The notes below the pieces were generated by a model. The model saw nothing but the letters and a program-made list of their open reading frames with translations, had not been told where the DNA came from and ran no database searches. From DATBRC01 sp036560485 (GTDB taxonomy: Bacteria > Pseudomonadota > Gammaproteobacteria > Burkholderiales > Burkholderiaceae_D), in the NCBI GenBank assembly GCA_036560485.1, contig DATBRC010000072.1:1-23897 (forward strand): 23,897 bases of DNA, written 5' to 3'. Below, piece after piece: positions 1-8,211 of the stretch. How positions within the stretch are numbered: position 1 is the stretch's first letter; every line of letters begins with the position of its first letter. The translations under genes were made by a program, and so were the position numbers.

Positions 1-24
1 CCGCTTTCGCGGGAACGACGGTGA
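1..24. repeat. Partial copy of the dRS3/REP-like palindrome
   Basis: The first bases read CCGCTTTCGCGGGAACGACG followed by GTGA. This matches, with one or two changes, the right arm of the complete palindrome at 15794-15825. The left part lies outside the window. It is a fragment of a dispersed palindromic repeat of the GTTCCCGC/GCGGGAA type. Confidence 0.7.
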
Positions 25-40
25 GAGGACAAGCGATATT

Positions 41-57
41 GTCAAAAGACTTTTGAC
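41..57. terminator. Short palindrome 3' of the DUF2269 gene
   Basis: GTCAAAAG-A-CTTTTGAC is a perfect 8-bp inverted repeat lying 8 bases beyond the stop of the minus-strand gene at 65-532. It could help end that transcript, but it is AT-rich with almost no loop and no T-run follows, so a terminator role is only a guess. Confidence 0.3.
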
Positions 58-64
58 GACCTGC

Positions 65-532
65 TCAGACAGGTTTAAATACCATTAACCCGTAAATCGC
101 CAGCATCGCCAAAAATGCGGGGTAGCCAAGCCTTTCCCAATACCGAGCATATTGCCAATATTGTTCAGGGAGTTCGACGTTGTTCCTGGCACAGGATCCG
201 GCTATTTTTTCCATTTGGATTTGCAACCATACGACCGGCAACCAGCAAAGCCCCGCCAGAATATACAAAACAAACGTCCAAAACAGCCATGCCTGCGTCA
301 TTGGATATCCTGCGATCCAAATCATCGCGAAACCCGTTAGCGGTTGTATGAAAATTGCCGGCGTAGTGAACCAGAAATCAGCACGCACAACCAAACGAAT
401 GACTTCCGCTATCGCGACAGGCTGACGCGTGCGATGAATGAAATAAAGATAAAAGGCGCTGCCAAATCCGGTTCCAACCAACAGTACACTGGAAATAATG
501 TGCACCCATTTCAGCAATAGATAGATGTTCAT
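65..532 (-). CDS. DUF2269 family integral membrane protein
   Basis: 155-residue hydrophobic protein with about four membrane spans. The N-terminal LLLKWVHIISSVLLVGTGFG, with its His in the first span, and the following FYLYFIHRTRQ loop resemble the DUF2269 family, whose molecular function is not established. Other hydrophobic stretches are near residues 53-75, 80-103 and 132-152. The ATG at 532 has only a weak upstream purine stretch. It lies 42 bases downstream of the saccharopine-dehydrogenase-family gene on the same strand and is probably the last gene of that run. The family call rests on the conserved His-containing first span and overall length; I cannot assign a substrate. Confidence 0.75.
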   Translation of the reverse strand: MNIYLLLKWVHIISSVLLVGTGFGSAFYLYFIHRTRQPVAIAEVIRLVVRADFWFTTPAIFIQPLTGFAMIWIAGYPMTQAWLFWTFVLYILAGLCWLPVVWLQIQMEKIAGSCARNNVELPEQYWQYARYWERLGYPAFLAMLAIYGLMVFKPV

Positions 533-574
533 GGCGCTTTAGTTTTACTCTACAAGATCAACGCATAATTATTC

Positions 575-1702
575 TCAGCGAGAAAAACCATGATGACGAA
601 CCTCATCTATCACATCGGTCGCCATGCCCCATTTTGCGAATTCAGGCTCGAAATCAGACAAACTCAATAACCCGGCACTGGTATGCGCCCCTATCTTTGT
701 GATTTCATTTCTTGCCAATCGTCTTGCGAGAAGAATGGCTGCCATACAGGGAATTTCAGGACCGTGATCCTTGTCCGCAGCGATATGCCATGCACGCTGA
801 ATGCTGATGCCATCAGCATTCATTCCCTGAACACGAACCACCATGCCCCCTAGCGAAGTACCAAGGAAATCGAGATTTTTCGCCATCGCATTCAACAATT
901 TGGCAAATCGTTCAGGATGTTTAATCCACCCGATGCGGCGCAATGCTGACATTGCAGCAAATACTCGTTGAGTCAATCCGATTTCCAACGCAGCACGAAA
1001 CATGACAGATCGCACTCCTTGGTAATATGCAGGAAACAGTTCCAGGTCGGGTATGTCACATAGGGCGCCTATCCGCGGGCGAAGACGTGCAAATTCGACG
1101 CGCACCGGATTTGCCCAACCGTAGCGCACACGCCAGTTACCTTCCTCCCAAACCTGAATCGGCGCGCCACAATAATTTAATACCGCAGCCAAGGTAGCAA
1201 CGCCGCGTGGCGCCGTCTGCGCTGGAGCAATGCAAAAGTCGATGGATTCGATTTGTTGCCAATTACAAGTTAGGTAGTCGACAACGGCAGATGAAAGCGC
1301 TGGAACTGTGCTTGCTCCTGAAATGGCAACACGCCCGCATTGGCGGAAAATGGAATCCAGCGCACTTGGGAAATCACACACAAACCTGCGGCCATCAGCC
1401 AAATCAATGTAATGCGCATTCGCTGACGCAACGGCTTGAGGAACAGCATAGCTTTGATTTTGAAATGGCCCGGCAGTATGGATAACGAGTTCTGCGCCAA
1501 TGGCACGTAAGGTCTGTGCCAAATCCCCATGGGCAACATCAAGATATATTGACGTGGCGCGATGCCCCAATTCAGTTGCTAAAGTCGCAGCCTGTTGTAC
1601 ATTGCGACCTGCGATGACAAGTTCAATTTCCGGACAATCTGCCAGCGCACGGCAAATGCGCGCGCCAAAATTTCCATACCCACCCAATACAATCGTCTTC
1701 AA
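575..1702 (-). CDS. Saccharopine dehydrogenase family NAD(P)-binding oxidoreductase
   Basis: 375-residue soluble protein. Residues 1-35 form a Rossmann dinucleotide-binding start (VLGGYGNFGARICRAL, then VIAGRN at the end of the second strand), as in saccharopine dehydrogenase-like proteins. Residues 85-130 (HTAGPFQ, ANAHYIDLADGR, GASTVPALSSAVVD) follow the same family pattern. Real lysine-pathway saccharopine dehydrogenases are only one branch, and the substrate here is unknown. The start codon is TTG (bases 1700-1702 read CAA on the plus strand); it is supported by AGAAGGA a few bases upstream and by the Rossmann motif beginning at residue 4. The gene lies 70 bases downstream of the large coiled-coil/AsmA-like gene and 42 bases upstream of the DUF2269 gene, so co-transcription is plausible. 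Confidence 0.8.
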   Translation of the reverse strand: MKTIVLGGYGNFGARICRALADCPEIELVIAGRNVQQAATLATELGHRATSIYLDVAHGDLAQTLRAIGAELVIHTAGPFQNQSYAVPQAVASANAHYIDLADGRRFVCDFPSALDSIFRQCGRVAISGASTVPALSSAVVDYLTCNWQQIESIDFCIAPAQTAPRGVATLAAVLNYCGAPIQVWEEGNWRVRYGWANPVRVEFARLRPRIGALCDIPDLELFPAYYQGVRSVMFRAALEIGLTQRVFAAMSALRRIGWIKHPERFAKLLNAMAKNLDFLGTSLGGMVVRVQGMNADGISIQRAWHIAADKDHGPEIPCMAAILLARRLARNEITKIGAHTSAGLLSLSDFEPEFAKWGMATDVIDEVRHHGFSR

Positions 1703-1772
1703 TCGAATCCTTCTGAACTTGAATCTGACTCAGCCCGTACAAGGAATCCAATCATGGAGCAATCAAGCCGCA

Positions 1773-4700
1773 TTAACGATGAAAATCCGGTCCGTTGAGT
1801 GTGCCTGACAGCGCGAGATTTGATCGCATTTGCATTGTGGCCGATTTCAGGTCAACGACAAAGTTACCGTTCAGGTTCTGCTTGCCGTCAACCCCGGCAT
1901 AACCATATGCAGAGACCAGACCGGCATTCAAACGCACATTCGCCAATTGAATTCTGTCGCCTTCATAGCTCGCATTCCCGGTCAGTTCATTAAACTGCGA
2001 TTTTCCACCGGCCTTGGAATTACGCAGCAAATTGAGAAAATCAACGCCAAGCAACGTGCCATTGCGAATAATGAAACTGCCTTTCAGGTACGGCGCGGTC
2101 AACAATTTTTCGGATGTTTTGGCCTGGTATGAATACTTGGCGCTGCCATCGAGTTTGCTATCCTGAAGCAGCGCTGGCGCCATCTTGCCCACATCGATAA
2201 ACTTGGCAGTCAGGTCACCCTTGACGCTCCATGTTGCGCCCCATTTCAGTTGCGCATTGCCATTCACTACGCCACCGTAATAGCTCCCGCCAAACTCCGT
2301 CACATTCATTTCGTTCTGATGCACTACAGCTTTTGCGCTAAAGGTATCCAGCGTCAGTGTTGAGCCAAATGGCAACGTATACGAACCAGCAGTCATGTCG
2401 ATTAGCACCCCATCAACTTGCGGTATCAGCTCGGTATGAAATTTATTTTCTGATGAGTCCAGCACGATTTTTTTCCAGCTGCCATCGTCGCCGACTTCCG
2501 ACCAGACATCGATTGGCGGCAAATGAATATTCTGTGAATCGAGTTTGACGTTGGTTGCGCTGATTTTCGCCAACTTCAAATTTCCATTTGCGGATTTTCC
2601 AAACATGAGCCAGCCCAGCGCTTCCTCATTCAATGCCGGAGAAGTCAGTTGAATGGATTTAAACTCCATCTGATCCTTGAATAGCGAATCAAAATCGACC
2701 ATGATTCTTACTTCCGGCACTTTAATTTGCTCATCCTTGCCGATTGAAACACCATCAAGGCGCCAATATGGCTGCGGCACCAGCGCAAGATGCATCTCCC
2801 TGATCTTGACCGGTTGCTGAAACTGACTGCCGGCTATTTTTTCGAGCTGCGGAATCCTGTCGTTAAATGCAATGACATGAACAAGACCAAATCCCACCAG
2901 GATCAATAAAAACAATACCAGTACGATCGGTTTTCCAAAATTGAAGGATCTGTTGTTGTAGAGCTTTTCATTTCTTTTGTAAGAAGCCTTGTCTGCCTTT
3001 TCTTCTTTTGCTTTAGCTTTTTCGTCCTTTTCTTCTTGTCGTTTAAGGCGAATTTTTTCTTTATGCTCGGCGATTCGGCGGGCTTTATCTTCCGCTTCCT
3101 GTTTCGCTAATCTCTTCGCCTCATTACGAGCGTCCTGTTTCGTTCTTTTCTTCTGCCCTGCATCAACTTTACTTGAGAACTGATCTGGCAGGTTTTTATT
3201 GTCCTCTTCACCAACCACGCTATCTATTTGGCTATTTATCTGGCTGTTTTCCTGGCTGTTGAAATCCTCTTGCGTTTCACTCGCTAAAGAAGAGGGTGCT
3301 ACAGGATCATCGACGTGCACTTTTCCTGCAGCCAGCTTCTTCGCAAGTTCTTCGGCCTCACGCCAGGATTTGTCTTCCGCTTCCTTGCGTGTTTTTTCCA
3401 ACGCTTTCTGCCGATCTTGTTCTTCTATTTCTTTTTGTTTCTGTATTGCTGCTTCGTGCTTGGCATTTTCTTCTGCTTTTTTCTTCGCCTGTTCTTCTGC
3501 CTCGCGTTTTGCCTGTTCTTGCGCACGCTCTTCGGCCTCTCGAATGGCACGTTCTTCCGCAGCCCTCTTTTCTTTTGCCTCTGTCTCTTGCTGCGCCTTT
3601 TTTTCTGCTTCTTTTCTCGCTTGCGCCTCTGCTATGCGACGTGCATCTTCTTCTGCTTCCCGGAGCGCCCGGTCGTCTGCTTCTTTTTTCGCAAGTGCTT
3701 CTGCTACGCGGATTGCTTTTTCTTGCGCCTCTTTTCTCGCTCGCGCATCGGCCTCGCGCCGTGCGTTTTCTTCAGCTTCCAGCCTGGCCTGCTCTTCCGC
3801 GTCTCTCCTGGCTTTTTCTTCTGCTTCGCGCCTGGATTTTTCTTCAGCTTCAAGGCGTGCTTGTTCCAGCGCCTTCAGTTCTGCGTACTCTTCCTGATCT
3901 TTTTTGGCTTGCGCTTCTGCTTCGCGTCGCGCTTGATCGGCTGCGTTTTTTCTGGCCAGCTCCTCCGCTTCGCGTCGCAATTTTTCTTCCGACTCGCGCA
4001 GGAATTGTTCTTGCGCTTTTCGGCGCGTCAACGCTTCTTCCGCTTTTTTTGCCCGCTCTTCGGCCTCGTGTTTTAACTTCACTTCTGCGGCATGCCGAGC
4101 ATATTCGTCTGCACTAAGCCGTGCATGATTCACAGCCTCAAGGCGCGCTTTTTCCGAAGCCTCTTTTTTTGCCTGCTCCTCTGCTTCACGCATTGCCTTC
4201 AGTTCTGCGGCACGGCGTGCCTGGTCTTCTGTCTTCAGCCTTGCCTTCTCTTCTGCTTCTTTCCTGGCCGAAGCTTCCGCTTCACGACGCGCCTTTTCTT
4301 CCGCATCCCTTTGCGCCGCTTCAGTGGCATACGACCTTGCTTGTTCTTCCGCAGCACGGCGTGCCTCCAGCGCCAATTGCTGCGCTTTCTCTTCCACTAT
4401 TTTTTGTGCTTTTAATTCTTCTTCGCGGCGCTCTTTTTCTTCCGCTTCTTTTTTTGCGCGCTCTATTGCTTCTGCTTTTTCTTTTTCTTCTGCCAAACGA
4501 CGTGCCAGTTCTTGCGCTTTTTGCCTTGCTTGCTCTTCCGCTAGTTTTCTGGCTTGCGCTTCTGCCTCTTGACGCGCTTCCGCTTCACGTCTTGCTTTTT
4601 CTTCCGCCTCACGGCGCGCCTGCTCTTCCGCTTTTTGTTTGGCCTGCTCTTCTGCCAATTTTCTGGCCTGTGCTTCTGCTGCCTGGCGCGCTTTTTCTTC

Positions 4701-5495
4701 CGCCTCTTTCTTTACGCGAGCTTCCGCTTCGTGCCTTGCTTTCTCTTCAGCTGCGCGGCGGGCCAATTCCTGCAATTTTTGTCTGGCTTGTTCTTCAATT
4801 AATTTTTGAGCTTGCGCCTCTGCTGCCCGACGCGCCTTTTCTTCCGCCTCTTTCTTTGCTCTGGCTTCTGCTTCACGCCTTGCCTTCTCTTCGGCTTCAC
4901 GGCGAGCCAGCTCTTGTGCTTTCAACCTGGCTTGCGCTTCTATCTCTTTACGCGCTTTTTCTTCCGCTTCACGGCGCGCCTGTTCGGCCGCTTTTTGTTT
5001 GGATAATGCTTCTGCTTTTGCCTTCTCTTCCGATTCTTTCTTCAATCGCTCGGCTTGCTCAGCACGCAGGAATTCATCATTGCGGGCTTTGAGTGCTATT
5101 ATTTCCGGATTATTTTGACTAGGTGGCGCAATAGACCTGAAATTGAGATCGGTGACTTGACTCGGCTGAGGTTCGGATTCAAGCTCACGTAAAAAATCCC
5201 CGATTGTCAATTTTGACATTGCATCTTCAAGCTTGGGATTCTCCGTAAAATTAAAAATGGAATCGCCGGAAGCCTGCTGAAATTCACGGACGTAGTCACC
5301 CTGAGCGAGTTCTTCCAGCAGCTTGAAAAGCTTCTCTTCTGCAAAGCCGCCAAGCTTTGTCTGTAAAGCACCAACTGTTGCTGTACCGTCGATTTCTTTC
5401 AGTACTTTGCGGAGATCGCGCGACAGGAATTTGGTTTTACCAACAGCCTCATTCACGCCTTTGGCAGTTTTGGTAAAAATTGTGCTGTTGTCCAT
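1773..5495 (-). CDS. Giant coiled-coil membrane protein with AsmA-like C-terminal domain
   Basis: 1240 residues in four parts. (1) Residues 1-90 are a compact helical module (FLSRDLRKVLKEIDGTATV, then EEKLFKLLEELAQGDYV) resembling a small winged-helix or response-module domain. (2) Residues about 132-720 are an almost pure A/E/K/R/Q repeat built on EEKARREAEA-type units, predicted to be a long coiled coil or single alpha helix; a polar linker (about 720-785) and a second Lys/Arg-rich helix follow. (3) One membrane span lies at about 852-873 (IVLVLFLLILVGFGLVHVIA). (4) Residues 880-1240 resemble the C-terminal part of AsmA-family proteins (LRNSKAGGKSQFNELTGNAS, NARLNAGL-like, LSGTLNGPDF). Basic residues before the span put the coil in the cytoplasm and the AsmA part in the periplasm. 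AsmA relatives are linked to envelope lipid transport; the coil's role is unknown. It resembles TolA only by composition. Confidence 0.8.
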   Translation of the reverse strand: MDNSTIFTKTAKGVNEAVGKTKFLSRDLRKVLKEIDGTATVGALQTKLGGFAEEKLFKLLEELAQGDYVREFQQASGDSIFNFTENPKLEDAMSKLTIGDFLRELESEPQPSQVTDLNFRSIAPPSQNNPEIIALKARNDEFLRAEQAERLKKESEEKAKAEALSKQKAAEQARREAEEKARKEIEAQARLKAQELARREAEEKARREAEARAKKEAEEKARRAAEAQAQKLIEEQARQKLQELARRAAEEKARHEAEARVKKEAEEKARQAAEAQARKLAEEQAKQKAEEQARREAEEKARREAEARQEAEAQARKLAEEQARQKAQELARRLAEEKEKAEAIERAKKEAEEKERREEELKAQKIVEEKAQQLALEARRAAEEQARSYATEAAQRDAEEKARREAEASARKEAEEKARLKTEDQARRAAELKAMREAEEQAKKEASEKARLEAVNHARLSADEYARHAAEVKLKHEAEERAKKAEEALTRRKAQEQFLRESEEKLRREAEELARKNAADQARREAEAQAKKDQEEYAELKALEQARLEAEEKSRREAEEKARRDAEEQARLEAEENARREADARARKEAQEKAIRVAEALAKKEADDRALREAEEDARRIAEAQARKEAEKKAQQETEAKEKRAAEERAIREAEERAQEQAKREAEEQAKKKAEENAKHEAAIQKQKEIEEQDRQKALEKTRKEAEDKSWREAEELAKKLAAGKVHVDDPVAPSSLASETQEDFNSQENSQINSQIDSVVGEEDNKNLPDQFSSKVDAGQKKRTKQDARNEAKRLAKQEAEDKARRIAEHKEKIRLKRQEEKDEKAKAKEEKADKASYKRNEKLYNNRSFNFGKPIVLVLFLLILVGFGLVHVIAFNDRIPQLEKIAGSQFQQPVKIREMHLALVPQPYWRLDGVSIGKDEQIKVPEVRIMVDFDSLFKDQMEFKSIQLTSPALNEEALGWLMFGKSANGNLKLAKISATNVKLDSQNIHLPPIDVWSEVGDDGSWKKIVLDSSENKFHTELIPQVDGVLIDMTAGSYTLPFGSTLTLDTFSAKAVVHQNEMNVTEFGGSYYGGVVNGNAQLKWGATWSVKGDLTAKFIDVGKMAPALLQDSKLDGSAKYSYQAKTSEKLLTAPYLKGSFIIRNGTLLGVDFLNLLRNSKAGGKSQFNELTGNASYEGDRIQLANVRLNAGLVSAYGYAGVDGKQNLNGNFVVDLKSATMQMRSNLALSGTLNGPDFHR

Positions 5496-6099
5496 ACTGT
5501 CTCAGTTGAAGAATAAGCCTAATTGATTGATGCAATTACAAACGTGCATTGAATGCAATTTCTCCCCGGCGTTTAGGGAATCATGCACCTGACGTCGCGA
5601 TATTTTGTTGAGGTTTTATCAAAACCAGTACCGCTCTCCGATTTAGCAAACTACCCCAGTTGATAGTTATGCCACGGATATGTCTCGATTGGCACATGGG
5701 AAAGTAATTATCTCGAAGTGATGCATGCCCAAAGAAACTTTTGTCATTTTTATGCAACAATTTTTAACACTTTCGCATACTAGAGCAGTTTTAGCCTGGC
5801 TATACACGAGCCAAGGTTGGGCCGAGAAGCGCAACCGTACGTGAGGTACGGTGAGCATCACAGGTTCAAGATTGGCCGTGTACAGCCAGGCTAAAACTGC
5901 TCTAGACAAACTTGCCAAAATCACACTTGATTAAAAGGCAAAGAAGAAGACGCAACTCAATTCACCTCTCAGAGTGGCGTTTTTAGAAATAGTTCTTTGC
6001 ATCATCTATTTATTCCATGTTTCATTTTCAATACGCATTCAAACTAATGCCCAACACAAGAATGCTTGGCGCACAGCGTATTTAGCAGCTTATCAATTC
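5496..6099. other. Intergenic region between divergent genes
   Basis: About 600 bases without a convincing gene. It must hold the promoter of the minus-strand coiled-coil gene near its left end, although I see no clear -35/-10 there. It contains the palindromic element at 5778-5906. The rest is AT-rich and shows no other structure that I can support. Confidence 0.6.
5778..5906. repeat. TA-flanked palindromic (MITE-like) element, long form
   Basis: Left arm 5780-5814 (TAGAGCAGTTTTAGCCTGGC, then TATACACGAGCCAA) and right arm 5872-5905 are inverted copies with one substitution and one single-base indel over about 33 bases. Between them lies a perfect small hairpin, ACCGTAC-GTGAG-GTACGGT (5834-5852). 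The ends read TA-GAGCAG...CTGCTC-TA, consistent with a TA target duplication as made by IS630/Tc1-mariner-type transposases, though that origin is inferred. No transposase is encoded. A collapsed relative sits at 9131-9163. Confidence 0.8.
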
Positions 6100-6129
6100 T
6101 TGACAAGATTGATCTCTATCTCATACAGT
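6100..6129 (+). promoter_or_regulatory. Candidate promoter of the leu leader/leuA unit
   Basis: TTGACA (6100-6105) matches the sigma-70 -35 consensus exactly. An 18-base spacer leads to TACAGT (6124-6129), a four-of-six -10. Transcription would begin at about 6134-6136, almost on the ATG of the first leader peptide, so that peptide might be translated from a nearly leaderless mRNA. Confidence 0.45.
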
Positions 6130-6135
6130 AGTCGC

Positions 6136-6228
6136 ATGTTCACCGAAAAATATACACATTCCGCTCTACTGCACTCCGTTAGCGTCCTGCTAGCGCTGCT
6201 GCCGGCGCGCCTGCTACTAGCGCGCTAA
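6136..6228 (+). CDS. Candidate leucine-rich leader peptide 1 upstream of leuA
   Basis: A 30-codon ORF encoding MFTEKYTHSALLHSV followed by SVLLALLPARLLLAR. Nine of 30 residues are Leu, arranged as LL, LL, LL and LLL, and four of the nine use the CTA codon, which is rare in most proteobacteria and typical of leucine attenuator leaders such as enteric leuL. GC-rich stems overlap its end: GCGCGC 6205-6210 with 6220-6225, or alternatively TAGCGC 6191-6196 with GCGCTA 6222-6227. A T-run follows at 6246-6250. There is no good Shine-Dalgarno, but the candidate start site of transcription is adjacent. The role in attenuation of leuA is inferred from composition and position. Confidence 0.55.
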   Translation: MFTEKYTHSALLHSVSVLLALLPARLLLAR

Positions 6229-6299
6229 ATCTCCGCATTCCTTTGTTTTTCCGGCTGTCTCAGCCAGCATCCTTTAGAAATTTTTAAATCAGGCATCAC

Positions 6300-6416
6300 A
6301 TGCACTTCAAGTCGATACCCGCAATTTTCATCAATGGCATTCTCATCGCCATGATGATCTTTGCGCGTTCGCTGGCGCTGCTACCTCTGCCGATCGGTTG
6401 CCGGGCCTCGCGTTAG
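6300..6416 (+). CDS. Candidate leader peptide 2 upstream of leuA (Ile/Leu-rich)
   Basis: A 38-codon ORF, MHFKSIPAIFINGILIAMMI then FARSLALLPLPIGCRASR, preceded by AGG six bases before its ATG. It has seven Ile and five Leu, including LALLPLP near the end. Its stop at 6414-6416 lies between two segments that can pair in mutually exclusive ways. TGCCGGGC (6399-6406) can pair with GTCCGGCA (6430-6437), with one G-U pair, and GAGTGGC (6422-6428) can pair with GCCACTC (6447-6453). This geometry suits a translation-coupled attenuator or control of leuA translation. It could instead be a chance ORF in the leuA leader. Confidence 0.45.
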   Translation: MHFKSIPAIFINGILIAMMIFARSLALLPLPIGCRASR

Positions 6417-6453
6417 TTTTTGAGTGGCAGTCCGGCAGCCCGACAAGCCACTC
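6399..6453 (+). promoter_or_regulatory. leuA: Alternative RNA hairpins in the leuA leader
   Basis: Segment 6399-6406 pairs with 6430-6437. Segment 6422-6428 pairs perfectly with 6447-6453. The two stems interleave, so they exclude each other as ordinary hairpins. A ribosome completing leader peptide 2 (stop at 6414) would cover the first segment and favour the second stem. Neither stem is directly followed by a T-run, so the output may be antitermination, Rho access or translation rather than a classical terminator. Confidence 0.4.
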
Positions 6454-6497
6454 TTCGACGCTTCCCTGATCTAAAAATTTTCGAAAGGATATCCATC

Positions 6498-8201
6498 ATG
6501 ATGTCGCCTAATCCGGCTGCGAAATATCGCGCCTTCCAACCTGTGCAATTGCCTGACCGAACGTGGCCAGACCGTACAATTTCTACTCCACCAATCTGGA
6601 TGAGCACCGATCTGCGCGATGGCAATCAAGCGTTGATCGAACCGATGAGTGCGGCACGCAAGCTGCGCTTCTTCGAACTCCTTGTCAAAATCGGCGTCAA
6701 GGAAATCGAAGTCGCATTCCCTTCTGCTTCGCAAACCGATTTTGATTTTGTGCGCAAATTGATCGACGAGCAGCGCATTCCCGATGATGTAACGATCGAA
6801 GTACTGACGCAATCGCGCGAAGATTTGATACGCCGCACGATCGAATCGGTTCAAGGCGCACGGCGTGCCATCATCCATTTGTACAACCCGATTGCACCGG
6901 CATTCCGGCGCATCGTATTCGGCATGTCGCGTGATGAAGTGAAAGCGCTTGCGGTATCGGGTACACGCCTCATCAAACAATTGACCGATGCAAGGCCGGA
7001 GACCGAATGGGTCTTCGAATACTCACCCGAAACCTTCAGCATGGCAGAGCTGGATTTTGCCAAGGAAGTATGCGATGCCGTCTCTGCAGTGTGGCAGCCG
7101 ACGCCGCAACGCAAGATGATCGTCAACTTGCCATCGACCGTTGAATGCAGTACGCCGAATGTCTATGCCGACCAAATCGAATGGATGCATCGTCACTTGG
7201 AAAGACGCGATTGCATCATCCTGAGCGTACACCCGCATAATGATCGCGGCACTGCCGTGGCTTCGGCGGAACTTGCCGTCATGGCAGGAGCAGATCGCGT
7301 CGAAGGCTGCCTGTTCGGCAATGGCGAGCGAACCGGCAACGTCGATTTGGTGACATTGGCGTTGAATCTTTATACGCAAGGCGTGCATCCTGGGCTTGAT
7401 TTCTCCGACATCGACGAGGTCAGGCAATGTGTGGAAGAATGCAATCAACTACCTGTGCATCCGCGCCATCCGTATGTCGGCGATCTGGTCTTCACCGCGT
7501 TTTCAGGATCGCATCAGGATGCGATCAAAAAAGGCTTTGCGCAGCAAAAATCAGATGCAATCTGGGAAGTGCCTTACCTTCCGATCGATCCAGCGGATCT
7601 TGGCCGCAGTTACGATGCCGTGATCCGCGTGAATAGCCAATCCGGCAAAGGCGGCATGGCGTATCTGCTGGAACAGGAGTACGGCTTGGCATTGCCGCGC
7701 CGGTTGCAGATCGAATTGAGCCGCGCTATTCAATTGGCGGCTGACGAGACTGGAAAGGAAATCGCAGCGAATGACATTTACGCCATATTCAAACGGGAGT
7801 ATCTGGATCAACACGCGCCCTATGCATATCGCAGTCACCACATGACGGAAAATGCCGATCAATCGGTTTCCGTCCAGCTTGATCTGGAACGCGATGGCAA
7901 AGCGATCAAAGTGCAAGGCAGTGGCAACGGTCCTATCGATGCATTCGTGGATGCCCTCGGCATGCCGATCAAGCTGATGGACTATCACGAGCATGCAATC
8001 AGTGCAGGCGCCAATGCGCAAGCCGCGTGCTATGTCGAACTGCGTGTACACAACGGGGCAACCTGTTTCGGCGTGGGGATCGATGCCAATATTGTGACGG
8101 CATCGTTCAAGGCGGTGCTGAGTGCGGTCAATCGCCACGCTTCAGTTCCCGGCAACGCGCATGATCATGCAACCGCTATTAAAACGGCGGATGTCATATA
8201 A
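6498..8201 (+). CDS. leuA: 2-isopropylmalate synthase (long form, LeuA type 2)
   Basis: Catalyses condensation of acetyl-CoA with 2-oxoisovalerate to 2-isopropylmalate, the first committed step of leucine synthesis, in the cytoplasm. The 567 residues match the longer bacterial form. The TIM-barrel catalytic domain shows STDLRDGNQAL (residues about 36-46), with the catalytic Arg/Asp pair and a metal-binding Asp. HPHNDRGTA (245-253) carries metal His ligands, and GNGERTGN (274-281) is also present. Residues from about 430 form the C-terminal LeuA dimer domain, which in this family binds leucine for feedback inhibition. I chose ATG 6498 (MMSPNPAAKYRAFQ) because AAGGA lies eight bases upstream; the ATG at 6501 is also possible. 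In-frame codons back to 6420 belong to the leader. Two candidate Leu-rich leader peptides precede it, suggesting attenuation by leucyl-tRNA supply. Confidence 0.95.
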   Translation: MMSPNPAAKYRAFQPVQLPDRTWPDRTISTPPIWMSTDLRDGNQALIEPMSAARKLRFFELLVKIGVKEIEVAFPSASQTDFDFVRKLIDEQRIPDDVTIEVLTQSREDLIRRTIESVQGARRAIIHLYNPIAPAFRRIVFGMSRDEVKALAVSGTRLIKQLTDARPETEWVFEYSPETFSMAELDFAKEVCDAVSAVWQPTPQRKMIVNLPSTVECSTPNVYADQIEWMHRHLERRDCIILSVHPHNDRGTAVASAELAVMAGADRVEGCLFGNGERTGNVDLVTLALNLYTQGVHPGLDFSDIDEVRQCVEECNQLPVHPRHPYVGDLVFTAFSGSHQDAIKKGFAQQKSDAIWEVPYLPIDPADLGRSYDAVIRVNSQSGKGGMAYLLEQEYGLALPRRLQIELSRAIQLAADETGKEIAANDIYAIFKREYLDQHAPYAYRSHHMTENADQSVSVQLDLERDGKAIKVQGSGNGPIDAFVDALGMPIKLMDYHEHAISAGANAQAACYVELRVHNGATCFGVGIDANIVTASFKAVLSAVNRHASVPGNAHDHATAIKTADVI

Positions 8202-8211
8202 AGCCGGTTGA

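Noticed and set aside
3199..5092. Long plus-strand ORFs opposite the coiled-coil gene, some above 230 codons, encoding Leu/Phe/Ser-rich products
   Set aside because: They are mirror products of the repetitive A/E/K/R codons on the minus strand, overlap each other in different frames, and lack ribosome-binding sites and family likeness.
1773..5495. Identification as TolA
   Set aside because: Only the Ala/Lys/Glu-rich composition matches. The membrane span is near the C-terminus, the end is AsmA-like, and there are no tolQRB or pal neighbours.
5667..5924. Minus-strand ORF of 85 codons
   Set aside because: About half of it is translation of the palindromic element at 5780-5905, and there is no coding character outside it.
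5974..6135. Upstream in-frame extension of leader peptide 1 (84-codon ORF)
   Set aside because: It crosses the best promoter (6100-6129), has no ribosome-binding site at its start and resembles no protein; the short ATG at 6136 fits better.
6420..6497. N-terminal extension of LeuA by 26 codons
   Set aside because: It overlaps the leader hairpins, and the ATG at 6498 has its own AAGGA and begins at the family N-terminus.
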